Positions 11,121-22,954 of a DNA stretch of 64,000 bases are shown here, in pieces. The notes below the pieces were generated by a model. The model made no database searches. It was not told the origin of the DNA and was given only the letters and a program-made list of their open reading frames with translations. The DNA comes from Chlorocebus sabaeus (lineage: Eukaryota; Chordata; Mammalia; Primates; Cercopithecidae). Where the stretch lies: contig NC_132914.1 in the NCBI RefSeq assembly GCF_047675955.1, positions 38,552,521 to 38,616,520 on the forward strand. The letters are read 5' to 3'. Each line of letters opens with the position of its first letter. Position 1 is the first letter of the stretch. Made by a program: the position numbers and the translations under genes.

Positions 11121-11239
11121 TTCACTAAACCTATTTGTACATAACTCTGCATTTCTAATTATGTCCTAAGGTAAAATTGTTAGAATAGGGAGTGTGACTA
11201 TTTCATACACATATGTCCTACAAGGGACTTATAAAAGTT

Positions 11240-11610
11240 ATTATTCTTGGTTAACAGGAAATACAGATGACTAAAGAACAAATTATAATCAAGTGTGGTA
11301 AGTCCTATGATAGGGAAGATTTAAGATGCTTTGAAAATGGAGTGGGCTTGGCAGCAGCAGTCTAGGAACCAGGAGAAGTTTCTCAGAGGGAACGATGGAT
11401 ATGAGACTACCTGAAAAGAAAAGGCCTGGGTATTACATGGGGACCAATGAGGAGAAGAAGGTGCCAAGCAAAAAGAAAGGCACTATGAAGGCACCAAATT
11501 GAGAGAAGCCTAGTGAGGCTCAGAGTTTGTAAGAAGGACAGTATGGCTGCAGTATGAGAATTGAGGCCAGAGTGATGGACAAAAGTGGATGGTGAGAGCT
11601 TTACAGACCC
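11240..11610 (-). mobile_element. L2 fragment, minus strand
   Basis: Purine-rich text such as GAGGCCAGAGTGATGGACAA and GAGAGCTTTACAGACCCC matches reversed L2. Strongly diverged, no coding capacity. Confidence 0.55.
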
Positions 11611-11643
11611 CACTAAAACAAAACAAAACAAAACAAAACAAAC
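11611..11643. repeat. (AAAAC)n simple repeat
   Basis: About six units of AAAAC. Its reverse complement encodes only low-complexity residues. Confidence 0.93.
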
Positions 11644-14080
11644 CTGTGCTTCATCTAACAAGTAATAGGCCACCTTGGAGGGTAAACAAATGGTGAAATA
11701 ATAATGTTTGCCTTTTATACCTAATTCAGACTACAGTGGAGGACAGCTTAATGCATGTTAGTCTGTAAAATAAAAATCCGAAACATCATCATGACTCTAC
11801 AAAAGACTTGCTGAGATAAGCAGAAACAGGTTATATTACTTAAAAGTTTCTCTCTCTAATATTTCATTGTTTATAAATGATGAGACTCTCCTTTAGAGAA
11901 TATTGTCGTATAGATAATTTAAAAATGGATAGATTAACATTTCCCTCCTCAATTAATCTGTTGTGGCCAGAAACATTGACTGACTACTTATTTATTCTCC
12001 ATTTCCAAAACCAATTATTGGGATGAAAACTACTAGTATTGAGTGCTTTGTAAATTACCAAAAGTACAAACTGTCTGATGAATTGTAGATTTCTATATAA
12101 TTATCTTTCTTGCCTTTAAACGAGTGTCCCTTAAATTTTAGGAAATCATAGCTGAAATCAAATAAATCAATTCAAAAATCGCAAGCTATTCAGTTGACTA
12201 AAATTATTATTAAAATGTTATTTAAATATATACAATGTAAAATCAGTTATAAACTTCTTGTTCTTGTAACTCATACCAAAGCAAATTTTAAAATAAAACA
12301 AAGATACAGGGCTAGTAATATTAAAATTAATAACTGATTTAATACGACTATTGATGTTGTTTTGCTGAAATTGATTTGCTGCCCATGGGCCTAGATATTT
12401 GAATCCTTCCACAATATTTTTCTATCCTAGTTTTTGGCAGACAGTGCTGACATCTGGGCATCACTTAGGGCAAAATCATTATTTACCATTAAGTTCACAT
12501 CTGTTCCTTTCTTATTAACCAGAAATTGTACCAATGAAGTTGGCACTTGTCACCAATGAAATTGTAAATACATACTCTAGGAATACAATTATAGGAAACA
12601 TTTAGTTTCATTTAGAAGATCCAGAATACGCCTGTGTTATTTTTAAAGATATCATCCAAAGATAATCACCAAACGATCAGAAGTTTTAAATTGTCCTTAG
12701 AACTCTCAGAATTTGCAGGAAGCAGGTTCTTAGACCAGAATCAGGTTGAGGAACCCCAAATTAAGTCGTGATAGGCAACAGTTAAAATGCAAATATTATT
12801 TGTAAAGAATAGCACAGGCAACCTTTTCACACCTTAACTCAAAATAATTTGATAAGAGAAGGGCTTTGAAGAAAAGGAAATACAACATTTTTGGCTTGAT
12901 TCAGGGATTAGGACGTGGTCAATATTTAAAGCATTTGTAGTGGTCTGAAGCTTTCAGAACGTGCTAAAATTACAGAGTTTACAGTGATTATAATCCAGGA
13001 TAAAGAAGGTGATTAAAGAGGGACTGAGGAAGAATGTAAAGCATAATGTGAATATCTAATAAAATTATTCTTAATATTAGTAAATACAGATACAGTTACA
13101 CTTTTCATTTCAGATACACTTGTGTAGAATTAAAGTTATTCAGGAAAGTAAAGAGGCAGATTTAGAAAATGACATCAGGCCCCAACGGGATTGTGTACCT
13201 TGCTAATGCAAGCAAGCTCTCAGATAAGACTGACTGATTGACATTTTTGGCACTTGAGACACTATTGATCCTGTATATTCATGACTTTCTCTTACTTGAA
13301 TTTTAACTCCTGTTCTTAAAAAAGTAATCTTATTATGGCTTGGCAGATTGCTTATTTCTGAAATGGCTCCTATGGCATGAAATGGCATAATCTAAGCAAT
13401 CCAGTTTGGGAGGAATTGAAAAACCACTTGAAAAATCTTGGAAAACACAGCAGCTCTTTGAAAAAAAATTTACTAGAAGATTTAAATGATAGAGTGGAAT
13501 CCCAGATCTAGAGATATTGACCTAAATAAATGATCCTTGTGAATTTCAGGTTTGTTCACTCTAATAGGAGGGAGTTTACGTAAATAATTACTGGCTCAAC
13601 CTCTCTGTATCATCAAATCAAGCAGAAAGAGAAATCTCCTCCAACTTGAATCCCAAAGTTCTATAATATTAATATTAAACAAAAAGACAAATAAATTACG
13701 TCCCCCTTTAATTATTCACTTGGATCCCACATCTATCATATAAACAGTATTTCTATCTCATGCCACAAATATGCTTGGTCCTGATCATTTGTGAGCTAAG
13801 TCCTAACTGACAAGCAATCTCTTTCTGTGCTTTGAATGGAGGAAGAAAAATATAACATATTTTTATAATACTATTTTCATTATCTCAATCTACAAAAAGA
13901 AATCACAGCCTTTCTCATTATTGACACCTAGAACTTTACAGTGAATTTATTTTTCTATTTATTTTCCATAATCAAACACTGTTTAGGCAGAGAAATACTG
14001 CCTCAAGGCCACTATAAAGTTATACAAAATCATGATTCATTAATGATCAAATAAAGAATGTTACCTATTCAAGTTCATAA
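11644..14080. other. unassigned sequence
   Basis: About 2.4 kb with no confident repeat, exon or RNA gene. Open frames here are 60-90 codons and show no family motif. Confidence 0.5.
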
Positions 14081-14236
14081 TTTCTTTTTTCTTTTAGAAA
14101 CAGGGTCTCACACTGTCAGCCCAGCTGGAGTGCACTGGCATAATCATAGCTCTCTGCAGCCTAGAACTCCTGAGCTCAAGCCATCCTCAGCCTCTAGAGT
14201 AGCTAGGACTACGGGCACAAGCCACAATGCTCTGCC
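14081..14236 (-). mobile_element. Alu right monomer (FRAM or truncated AluJ)
   Basis: After a TTTTTTC-rich start the reversed Alu reads AAACAGGGTCTCACACTGTC, then GCATAATCATAGCTCTCTGC, the segment specific to the right monomer, and stops near GCCACAATGCTCTGCC. There is no left monomer. Many substitutions fit the AluJ age class. Confidence 0.85.
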
Positions 14237-15239
14237 AATATATTCTTTTCAGAAATTTTTTTTATTTTACTTTTTTCCTTTCTTTCCCTATTTTTAAAAT
14301 TCTGATTAGCATAACACTATTTTCCTTCGTGATGAATCTTCAAGGGAAGCACGCTGTTCTCTGGCACTCAGAAAAGCTCAGTTTGGGTGGCCATCCTAGA
14401 GAGGCGTAAAATGCCATGTGGGTCAGTAAGCCCAGATCAAAGAGCTGCCTCAGACAGATGTCTGTCCCCAGAATAACCACAGGAAGCCCTTTGATCTCCA
14501 GGTTGTCCCATCACCCTCCACCTTCTGTGACAAGCTGCTCTTTGGGGTTGGGTTCCTGAGCAGCTGCCCCTTTTCTGCTCATTCTCTAGAATCTGCTAAG
14601 GACACATGTCATCTTATTCATCATTCCTTCAAATATCTTCATTTACCTGTGTCTTCTGATAACACCTCTCAGAAAGCTATAGTTCTTGAGAGTTTCTATA
14701 GGAGTTCTAAAACTTCAAATATGTAGTCACTTAAAAAAACCACACCACAGAAAATCTGGCAATTGCTATTCAGGAAATAAATTTTAAAATTGGGCTATGC
14801 TGGCTTTGAAGAAGTAGACTCATAAAATCAGGAGAAGGTTGGAGTTAAGTAGTGGAAAGCAACTGCTTCTCACGAGCTGAAGAGCGGCTGGCAACACACT
14901 TACCATGCAGACCTTTTTAAGGCTGCTAAAATATATTTTCTCATTAATTATTTAAAGGATCTACCAGATTTGATTTAGTTTGGTTTGGATTTTTAGTTAG
15001 GATCTCTGGGAAGATGATTCAAAAGATTTGTAGCAGATGTGAGGCTAAATATAGACTTACTTATTTGAACTTTCGTAGTAAATTTCTGTTTATCTACTCT
15101 CATAAAATTTGGCATTTAAGAATTAAATAATTGTAGACCATGTACAATAATACAACTCATAAAATAATTTTCAGTGCATAATCTCTTAAATGGCAAAATC
15201 GATGATCGCTTTAAAAATATTCCATTCCCTTTGACACTT
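14237..15239. other. unassigned sequence
   Basis: A somewhat GC-richer part (14340-14600) has no coding pattern or known repeat that I can name. The rest is AT-rich. Confidence 0.45.
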
Positions 15240-15730
15240 GTTTTTGTTTCTTATGACCACTGTAACAAATTACCACAAGCTTGGTGGCTTAAAATAACAG
15301 AGATTTTTTCTGTCACAGTTCTGGAGCCAGAGATTCCAAATCAGTGTCAGTGAACCAGAATCAAGACATTGTCAGGGTCATAATCCCTCTAAAGGGTCTA
15401 GGGGAGAATCCATCCCTTGCTGCTTCTAGCTTTTTGTGACTGCTAGAATTCTTTGGCTTATTTGGCTTCTGGTCACATCAGTCCAACCTCTACCCTTCTC
15501 CTGTTTGCCTTTTCCTCTTCCATACATGTCAAATCCTCTTCTGTCTCCCCCCTATAAAGACACATATTGAATTTAGGACTAATCCGTATAATTTAGGATA
15601 ATATTCCTACCTCAATATCCTTAATCACACATGTAAAGTCTTTGCCACATGAATTAAAATTTGCAGTTTCCAGGGATTGGACCCAATATCTTAGAGAGCT
15701 ACTATTAAGTCTTCTGTTTTTCCAACTTAT
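15240..15730 (-). mobile_element. MLT1-like MaLR LTR, minus strand
   Basis: AACAAATTACCACAAGCTTG, GTCTAGGGGAGAATCCATCC and TTTCCAGGGATTGGACCC appear in the order of a reversed MLT1-class LTR. It is a solo copy with eroded ends. Confidence 0.75.
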
Positions 15731-16589
15731 ATTTCTTTTCCTGGAGTGATAATCTCAGTAAAAAAATTCCCATTAGCAATGTGATTGTTTCAGTTAGTAA
15801 GTTTATGTTACTATTCTGAATAACAAAATATGTAAGACATTATACTATAAATTACCTGGTAAACTTTTCAAATGGTCAACGCAACATAAAACTCATCCAA
15901 TAGGACATTTATTGTTGTCTCATCAAAAATCACAAAGACAAAAATATTCCACTAGTATCAGGCTACCAATAACATACAAAGTAAAACAGCAGTAGAGCCG
16001 CCTTTCAAGAAACCTAAGGAAAGAAAATGCAAACCACAGGTCTTCAGGTCTTCATATATCAAAGCTGAAGAAACACATTTTGAACATGGAGGAACTCATC
16101 AGATGCTCTCCACCTGTGCCCTTTTTGAGGAATCTACTGCAGGGTAAGCTTTATACAAACTAAAGCTAAGGAGAATTCCAGCAAAGGAACTAATGGTGAA
16201 TACTGCACGTAATTGAAAAGCTAAAACTTAAACCGTAGTGAAGTCATAGAAGAATAATTTCACAACATTATACTTTCTGACAGAGTAGAAAGAATGCAAC
16301 TTTAAAAAGGTGAAAACAAGGGAGAATGTAGAAAGTAGAATGATGTTATTAACTTTTGTATAGGTAACAGGCATCAAAATATGCTATTTAAAACTAATAT
16401 GGAAGATACTAAAAAGGTTAAATACAGAATAAATAATATTAAGGCATTATAAAATGTATTAATATAAAATTAGCCACTAGAATAAAATATAAAGCTCTAT
16501 AAATACTGAAACTATTTTTTAAAAAAGAAAAAAAGACACACCAAAGAGAAAAAGAAACAGTAAATATTCCATAATTTGCATATATACAA
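15731..16589. other. unassigned A-rich sequence
   Basis: The plus strand is A-rich like an old L1 or HAL1 body, but I could not match enough consensus motifs to name it. Confidence 0.4.
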
Positions 16590-16890
16590 CTTAAGATGAT
16601 ACAGCATAATAGAGCAGACAAAAGAATAAGGACATGAAGGATCTAAACAACATAATAATATAGATGTTTTGGGGTATATATCAAGCACTATACCCCAAAA
16701 TTTAAAAAATAATTTTTCTCAAGTATGCATGAAACAGTCACAACAATTGACTCTATATTAAGACACATAAAAACATAGTAAGTTTCATGCAGTGGAAATA
16801 TTCCATAAACACTGACCTCAGTGCAATATGACCAGAAACTAAAAATAAAAGCAAAATATAAAAATGCACCACCTAGAAGGGACATAAAAT
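16590..16890 (+). mobile_element. old L1M ORF2 fragment
   Basis: A run of motifs resembles L1M ORF2: TATATATCAAGCACTATACC, TCTCAAGTATGCATGAAACA and CAGTGCAATATGACCAGAAA. Heavily decayed. Confidence 0.5.
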
Positions 16891-16944
16891 GTGGAATGGG
16901 GCAAGGCAAGAAACAACCCTATTAGAATGGATTAGAATTTCTAA

Positions 16945-17112
16945 AATATGTGTGTATGATGTATATATGCATGTACATGTACATATGTATAAAAATACAT
17001 ATGTATGTATATGTATGGTTGTCTACCCACATATACATATGCCTGTTTATGTGAACATGCATATGATCTATGTGGGTAGTATGTATGTATGAGTATATAC
17101 ATGCATATATTT
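16945..17112. repeat. (ATGT)n/(AT)n-rich low-complexity tract
   Basis: Imperfect repeats of ATGT, ACAT and TATG extend over about 170 bases. The open frame across it (rich in Y, M, V and H) is a composition artefact. Confidence 0.85.
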
Positions 17113-17539
17113 TCTATTTTAGTTCACTGAAAGGGCAAAGGTCCCCAACAGCAATGACTGCAATGAGCATGTCTAGCTACCAGATCTTAGTCTCTACTAC
17201 CACTCAACCTAAAAAGGAACCAGGACGCTTCTGAGTAATGACTAATTCCAGGGTTAGGGCAGGGCAGGTACAAGATGAGCCTGGAACATTAGTTCTGCCA
17301 GAAAGTAAGAGCTACCCAAAACATGATGTGGAACATTTCACAAGGAAATAAGAACCAACTTGAAGGACTGCCACTCGTCAAAGCTGGGACCATTTGAACA
17401 AGATAAATAAGGACAGCAATGAATTATAAATCATTGAAAAAGTAATATACAAGTCTATCATGACGAAAGAGACAGAGAAATGGAAGAAAAAATGAGGTCT
17501 CTTGCTCACAATAAAACGCTAGGTGCTGGCTAGCAAATG
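17113..17539. other. unassigned sequence
   Basis: No confident family. It could be a 3' UTR of an ancient L1 or HAL1 element. Confidence 0.4.
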
Positions 17540-17930
17540 ATCGTATTTTGTTTCTTGATCTGTTAATATGGTGAATTACATTGATTGATTTTCAAATGAT
17601 AAACCAATATTGTATTCTTGGGTAATCCATTTTTATACATTGCTTGTTTGATCAGCTAATATTTTATTAGGGATTTTTGTGTCAATTTTGTATGTTCATG
17701 AAAGACATTTATCCATAGTTTTTTTTTTTTTCTTTTAAAAGTTTTGTCTGGCTTAATGTCACAGTATTCCTGGCCTCATAAAATGAGTTAGAAGATGTTC
17801 CTTCTTCTATTTTCTAAAAGAATTTAGATTCCTTTTGTCCCCTTTGTTCACTAAAATATCAGCATGGGACAAAATAATTTTTAAGAATGTATGCACCTGA
17901 TTTAAGGCCTTTCTTCTTTTCCATGTAAGG
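17540..17930 (-). mobile_element. old L1 (L1M/L1PB), minus strand, left part of host
   Basis: Reversed ORF2 motifs include GGTGAATTACATTGATTGAT, CTGGCCTCATAAAATGAGTT and TTCCTTCTTCTATTTTCTAA. The same element resumes at about 20105, so the block between them was inserted later. Confidence 0.75.
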
Positions 17931-17962
17931 ATTTAAAGAAATGCAAATCAAAACCACAATGA
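17931..17962 (+). mobile_element. L1 (L1P) left fragment, host of the Alu
   Basis: AAATGCAAATCAAAACCACA followed by ATGAG is L1 ORF2 sequence. It continues after the Alu with GAGATACCATCTTATGCC at 18281, proving that the Alu entered this L1. Confidence 0.85.
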
Positions 17963-18280
17963 GGGGACAGATGCCATGGCTCATGCCTGTAATTCCAGCA
18001 TTTTGGGAGGCCAAGGTGAGTGGATCACGAAGTCAGGAGATTGAGATCAGCCTGACCAACATGGTGAAATCCCATCTCTACCAAAAATACAAAACTTAGC
18101 CAGGCGTGGTGGCACGTACCTGTAATCCCAGCTACTCAGGAGGCTGAGGCAAGAGAATCACTTGAACCCGGGAGGCAGAGGCTGTAGTGAGCTGAGACTG
18201 CACCACTGTACTCCAGCCTGGGTGACAGAGTGAGACTCTGTCTCAAAAAAAAAACAAAAAACAAAAACAAAAACAAAAAC
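17963..18280 (+). mobile_element. Alu (AluS-like), full length
   Basis: Both monomers are present, from a decayed start (GGGGACAGATGCCATGGCTC) to GAGACTCTGTCTC and a tail that has evolved into (AAAAAC)n. It interrupts the L1 between 17962 and 18281. Confidence 0.93.
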
Positions 18281-18637
18281 GAGATACCATCTTATGCCAG
18301 TCAGAATGGCAATTATTAAAAAGTCAAGAGTCAAGAAACAACAGATGCTGGGAAAGTTGCAGAGAAAAAGAACACTTCTACACTTTTGGTGGGAATGTAA
18401 ATTAGCTCCTCCATTGTGGAAGACAGTGTGGCAATTCCTCAAAGATCTAGAAGCAGAAATATCATTTGATCCAGCAATCCCTTTACTGGGTATGTGCCCA
18501 AAGGAATATAAATCATTCTATTATAAATATACATGGACTTGTATGTTCACTGCAGCCTATTCACAATAGAAAAGACCTGGAATCAGTCCAAATGCCCATC
18601 AACAGCAGACTAGATTTTTAAAACATGGTACATACAC
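18281..18637 (+). mobile_element. L1P ORF2 3' part, host of the solo LTR
   Basis: It continues ORF2 from the Alu: GAGATACCATCTTATGCCAG, CAATCCCTTTACTGGGTATG and CAAATGCCCATCAACAGCAG. The open frame at 18294-18569 is the broken ORF2 C-terminal region. It ends with ATACAC at 18632-18637, the left copy of the LTR target duplication. Confidence 0.9.
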
Positions 18638-19668
18638 TGTTGGGAGAACCCGCTCCCGATGGTTATGTGGGTTCTTTTCTATTTCCTAGGTGTCTTGGCA
18701 GGTTTGAGAAATAAAGGGAAAGAGCATGAGAGAGAAATTTAAAGCTGGGTGTCCAGGGGAGACATCACATGTCGGCAGGAACCGTGATGTTCCCCAAACC
18801 ATAAAACCAGCAAGTTTTTATCAGTGATTTTCAAAAGGGGAGGGAGTGCACAATAGGGTATGGATCACAGAGATCACATGCTTCACAAGGTAATAAAATA
18901 GCACAAGGCAAATGGAGGCAGGGTGAGATCATAGGACTAGACACACATCGTGGTTGATAACATCTTATCAGGAAACAGGGTTTGAGAGCAGACAACCTGT
19001 CTGACCAAAATTTATTAGGCGGGAATTTCCCCATCCTAATAAGCCTGGGAGCGCTACAGGAGACCAGGGCTTATTTCATCCCTGCGGCTTCGACCAAAAA
19101 AGATGGCAAGCCTTGAGGGGGCCTACCCTCAGGGCGCATTCTCTTTCTCAGGGATGTTCCTTGCTGAGACAAATAATTCAGCGATATTTCTCCTATTTGC
19201 TTTTGAAAAAGGAGAAATATGGCTCTGTTCCATCCGGCTCACTAGCAGCCAGAAGTCTTATCTCTGGTGTTCCCTGAACATTGCTGTTATCCTGTTCTTT
19301 TTTCAAGATACCCAGATTTCATATTGTTCAAACACACATGCTCTACAAACACTTTGTGCAATTGACACAATCATCACAAGGTCCTGAGGCAACTTTCATT
19401 ATCCCCAGATTATGAAGAAGATGACAGGATTAAGAGATTAAAGTAAAGACAGGCATGGGAAATCACACGGGTATTGACTGGGGAAGTGGTAAGTGTCCAT
19501 GAAATCTTCACAATTTATGTCCAGAGATTGCAGTAAATACAGACATAAGAAATTAAACAAGTATTAATTTGGGGAACTAATAAATGTCTATGAAATCTTC
19601 ACAACTTATGTTCGTCTGCCACAGCTTCAGCCGGTCCCTCCATTCGGGGTCCCTGACTTCCCACAACA
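18638..19668 (-). mobile_element. ERVK-type (betaretrovirus-like) solo LTR
   Basis: This 1031-bp LTR is read on the minus strand, starting TGTTGTGGGAAGTCAGGGAC and ending GGGTTCTCCCAACA (TG...CA). It is flanked by a perfect 6-bp duplication, ATACAC, at 18632-18637 and 19669-19674; six bases is the size made by ERVK integrases. Text such as AACTTGCTGGTTTTATGG and GACATGTGATGTCTCCCC (minus strand) recalls the LTR13/MER11 group of HML elements. No internal region is present, so LTR-LTR recombination has removed it. Exact family is uncertain. Confidence 0.85.
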
Positions 19669-20096
19669 ATACACACTATGAAATAATATGCAGTCATAAA
19701 AAGGAACAAGATCATGTACTTTACAGGGACATGGATGGAGCTGGAAGCCATTATTCTTAGCAAACTAATGCAGGAACAGAAAACCAAACCCCGCGAGTTC
19801 TTACTTATAAGTGGGAGCTGAACGATGAGAACACATGGATACATGGTGGGGAAGAACACACACTGGGGCCCGTCAGGGGGCCGGAGGGAGGGAGAGCATA
19901 AAGAGCAGCTCATGGGTGCCGGGCTTAATACCTGGATGATGGGTTGATTTGTGGGACAAGCCACCAGGGCACAAGTTTACCTATGTAACAAACCTGCACA
20001 TCCTGCACATGTAGCCCGGAACTTAAAATAAAAGTTGATTAAAATATAAGTAAATATAAAATAAAATGCTAAAAATAAAATAAAATAAAATGATAA
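19669..20096 (+). mobile_element. L1P 3' end, right of the solo LTR
   Basis: ATACACTATGAAATAATATG resumes the L1 exactly at the target duplication. The 3' UTR follows (GTGGGAGCTGAACGATGAGA, CTATGTAACAAACCTGCACA, AACTTAAAATAAAAGTTGAT) and then an AAAAT-rich decayed tail to about 20096. Confidence 0.9.
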
Positions 20097-20104
20097 ATTC
20101 TCTC

Positions 20105-20960
20105 TAACCAATGTTCTAATTGCATTGCACAATGTTCTGTTTCCACTATTATTTAGGTAAAATATTTTCAAATTCTTTTGCGATTTTTGAACCATGAGTT
20201 ATTTAGAAGCACATTGTTCAATTTTCACTTTAAGCTCCCATTGTTCAGCTCTCACTTATAAGCAAGAACATCCAGTGTTTGTTTTCTGTTTCTGTGAGAT
20301 TAAAATCTATTTTAATTAATTTTAATTTAATATAATTTTGGTGATCTCTCTTTGATTTTGTTCCCCTTAAATACATTGGGACTTATCTGATGGTCTAGCA
20401 CCTGGTCTCTCTTGGTGATTAGTCAATGTGCACTTGAAGTAAATGTGCATTCTGTTGTTTTGTATGAATAGTGTTCTAAAAATATCATAGGTCACGTTGG
20501 TTGTTAGTATTGTTCTGATCTTCTATATCCTTACCAATTTTCTGTATTCTATAATTAACTGAGAGAGGAAAGTTGCGTACCGAACTATAACTTTGAATCT
20601 GCCTATTTCTCCTTTCAGTTCTATTGTTTTTTTGTTTTTTGGTTTTTTGTTGTTGTTGTTGTTGTTTTTGTTTTTTTTGTTTTGTATTTTGAAGCTTTGT
20701 AATTGGGTACAAATACAATTAGTATTGTCACATATTCTTGATGACTTGATCCTTTTAATAAAATATCTTTCAATATCTCTAGGAATATTTCTAATCTTAA
20801 AGTTTACTTTGTCTCATATTAATATGTCTACTCCAGTTTTGTTATGATTAGTGTTCCCTCTTTGCATTCTTTTATTTACTATTTTTGTCTTTATATTTAA
20901 TGTGCATTTTCTGTATAGAATTTTATAGTTCTTCCCATTTTCTGTTATTAGTCCCTACCA
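20105..20960 (-). mobile_element. old L1 (L1M/L1PB), minus strand, right part of host
   Basis: Reversed ORF2 text resumes: TTTTTGAACCATGAGTTATT, GGTGATTAGTCAATGTGCAC, then AATATGTCTACTCCAGTTTT. Together with 17540-17930 it forms the outermost element of the nest. A (TTG)n/(T)n-rich stretch at about 20626-20690 lies inside. Confidence 0.7.
20232..20300 (-). mobile_element. short inverted L1 3'-UTR fragment
   Basis: About 68 bases (TTGTTCAGCTCTCACTTATA...) are the reverse of the L1P 3'-UTR motif seen at about 19781-19840. They interrupt the older minus-strand L1 with no poly(A) of their own. Confidence 0.7.
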
Positions 20961-21337
20961 CTGTTGTTTTCATCTCTAGGCTTTTGCTTACTGAAGCCTT
21001 CACATGACTCAAAGAATCGAAGAATGTTTTGCAACTCACAAAAATGTGTAACAGGATTATGTGATCTTCAGCTCTTTTAAACTTCTAGCCACAGACATAT
21101 ACTCTTAACACAGACATATACTCTTTTGTTTCCTTGTTTTCAAATACTACTTAGAATATGGCTTGTCTTTTTCTCGTACATGCTTCCTGAACAATCCCCA
21201 AAATGGACAACACTTTTCTTCATTCCGATACTCTTCTGCTTGGTAACTTAAACCTCAGCAGCCACGTTATATAAGATGCATGCTGCTACAGGAGGCAGTT
21301 TAATGAGCTGCTTTGCAAAGCCTAGCAAGTTCCTCAG
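20961..21337. other. unassigned sequence
   Basis: No gene or repeat recognised. Two similar bits (ACAGACATATACTCTT) occur near 21092-21125, about 20 bases apart. Confidence 0.5.
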
Positions 21338-21658
21338 GTTTTTTTTTGTTGTTTTTTTTTTTTTTTTTTTTTTTTTGAGACGGAGTCTCGCTCTGCCGCC
21401 CAGGCTGGAGTGCAGTGGCCGGATCTCAGCTCACTGCAAGCTCCGCCTCCCGGGTTCACGCCATTCTCCTGCCTCAGCCTCCCGAGTAGCTGGGACTACA
21501 GGCGCCCGCCACCTCGCCCGGCTAGTTTTTTGTATTTTTTAGTAGAGACGGGGTTTCACCATGTTAACCAGGATGGTCTCGATCTCCTGACCTCGTGATC
21601 CGCCCGTCTCGGCCCCCCAAAGTGCTGGGATTACAGGCTTGAGCCACCGCGCCCGGCC
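21338..21658 (-). mobile_element. AluY of the Old World monkey AluYR type
   Basis: Full-length, low-divergence Alu with a long T tract (reversed tail) at the left and CGCCCGGCC at the right end. GTTCCTCAG is duplicated on both sides (21329-21337 and 21660-21668). It has GTGGCCGGATCTCAGCTCAC, CCACCTCGCCCGGCTAG and CAGGCTTGAGCCACCGC, the variants I know from macaque and baboon AluYR, where human AluY has GCGCGATCTC and AGGCGTGAGCC. This is the youngest-looking Alu in the window. Confidence 0.95.
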
Positions 21659-21668
21659 TGTTCCTCAG

Positions 21669-22643
21669 TTTTTTAATTTAATTTTCCAAGTTAACATTAG
21701 TTTCATATGCAGATAATATTGGTTTTAAAAATACAGAAATATATTTCTTTTCCCTTAGAAGTATGGAAGAAGAAAGAGAACTGGTTTGGCAGTTTTGTTC
21801 CACAAAGTCTTTGAGAATTTAGGCTCCCTCCATTTTACCAATCTGTTTTTTCTAGTCTTCAAGATTTAAGAGGGTTCGAGGCAGTCGAACAGAAGAAGAT
21901 GGGGGAAAAAAGGCAAAGGGCATGTTCCAGCTGCTTTTAATGAAGCTTCCTGAAATCTACCAAGTGACAAAGTTTTACCTTCTTCTTAGGGAAGCTGGTA
22001 AATGTAGTCCTTTTTCCCTAGAAGGCCATGTACCTTAAAAATGAAGGCTGAGGCAAGACAGTCCTCTGACTTCTTTATCTTACTTTGTATTTGTTTACCT
22101 TACCCAAGCTGAATGATGTTCTGCATTTATTTATTTATGGCCTGCGTTGTCTCTTTCACTACTTGTCAGTAAATTTCATGTGAAATATTGGATTCCTGGC
22201 TTTTCTTGAAAAAGCTGACAGATATAGCAGCAACGGAATATGTGTCCACCAGGAAGCATCTGGAATTGAGTACAGCCTCCCTCTCTAAAGGAGGCCTTTA
22301 CTCTGCAGATAGCAGAGGTTGCTGTGCCTTCCTATTCCTAACCCACTGGCCAGCTGCCTGGCCCCACAGGCATTTGTTGATACTGCCCCTGTTTCACACA
22401 CTTTCCCAAGGACAAGGACAGCCAGGTTAGCTCATACTTTGTAGATAAGCAAGGTCACTAGAGAAGTGTCTTGAGTCACTATGCAACTTTAACACTGAAG
22501 CTGGTTATAATTTAGTTTAACATACATGTATAGTTTAATTTCTGTTTTACTAAAAGATATTTAGACTGCTTCTAATTTTTATTACATAGAATTTTGTATA
22601 TACTTGCATGTATTATATATGTTCTTTATATATTTTATATATA
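21669..22643. other. unassigned sequence
   Basis: No family recognised. The open frame at 22188-22430 has no motif and no other sign of an exon. Confidence 0.5.
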
Positions 22644-22954
22644 GAGTTGGCCCTCCATATCTTTGAGTTCCACATTTGCTGATTCAACCAATACCAAATT
22701 AAAAATAGTTGGAAAACACAGTAAAAAATAATACAAATTTTAGAATATACTATAAAAACGATTTACATAACATTTACAGTGTATTAAGTATTATAAGTCA
22801 TCTTGAGAAGATTTAAAATATATAGCAGGATGTGTGTAGGTGATATGCAAATATTGCTATGCCATTTTATATAAGGAACTTGAGGATCAATGAATTTTGG
22901 AATTCACAGTGGGTCTTGGAACCAATGCCCCCATGCCAGGTACAACTGGGGTGC
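22644..22954. mobile_element. MER2-like Tigger (Tc1/mariner) transposon, non-autonomous
   Basis: It opens GAGTTGGCCCTCCATATCTT and ends near a degraded GGTACAACTGGGGTGC, an imperfect inverted terminal repeat, with TA at both sides (22642-22643 and about 22955-22956). Internal ATTTACATAACATTTACAGT and TATATAAGGAACTTGAG fit the MER2 consensus. There is no transposase. Confidence 0.85.

Noticed and set aside
16945..17112. Possible CRISPR-like or satellite array
   Set aside because: It is an imperfect ATGT/TATG microsatellite with no regular spacers, in a primate genome.
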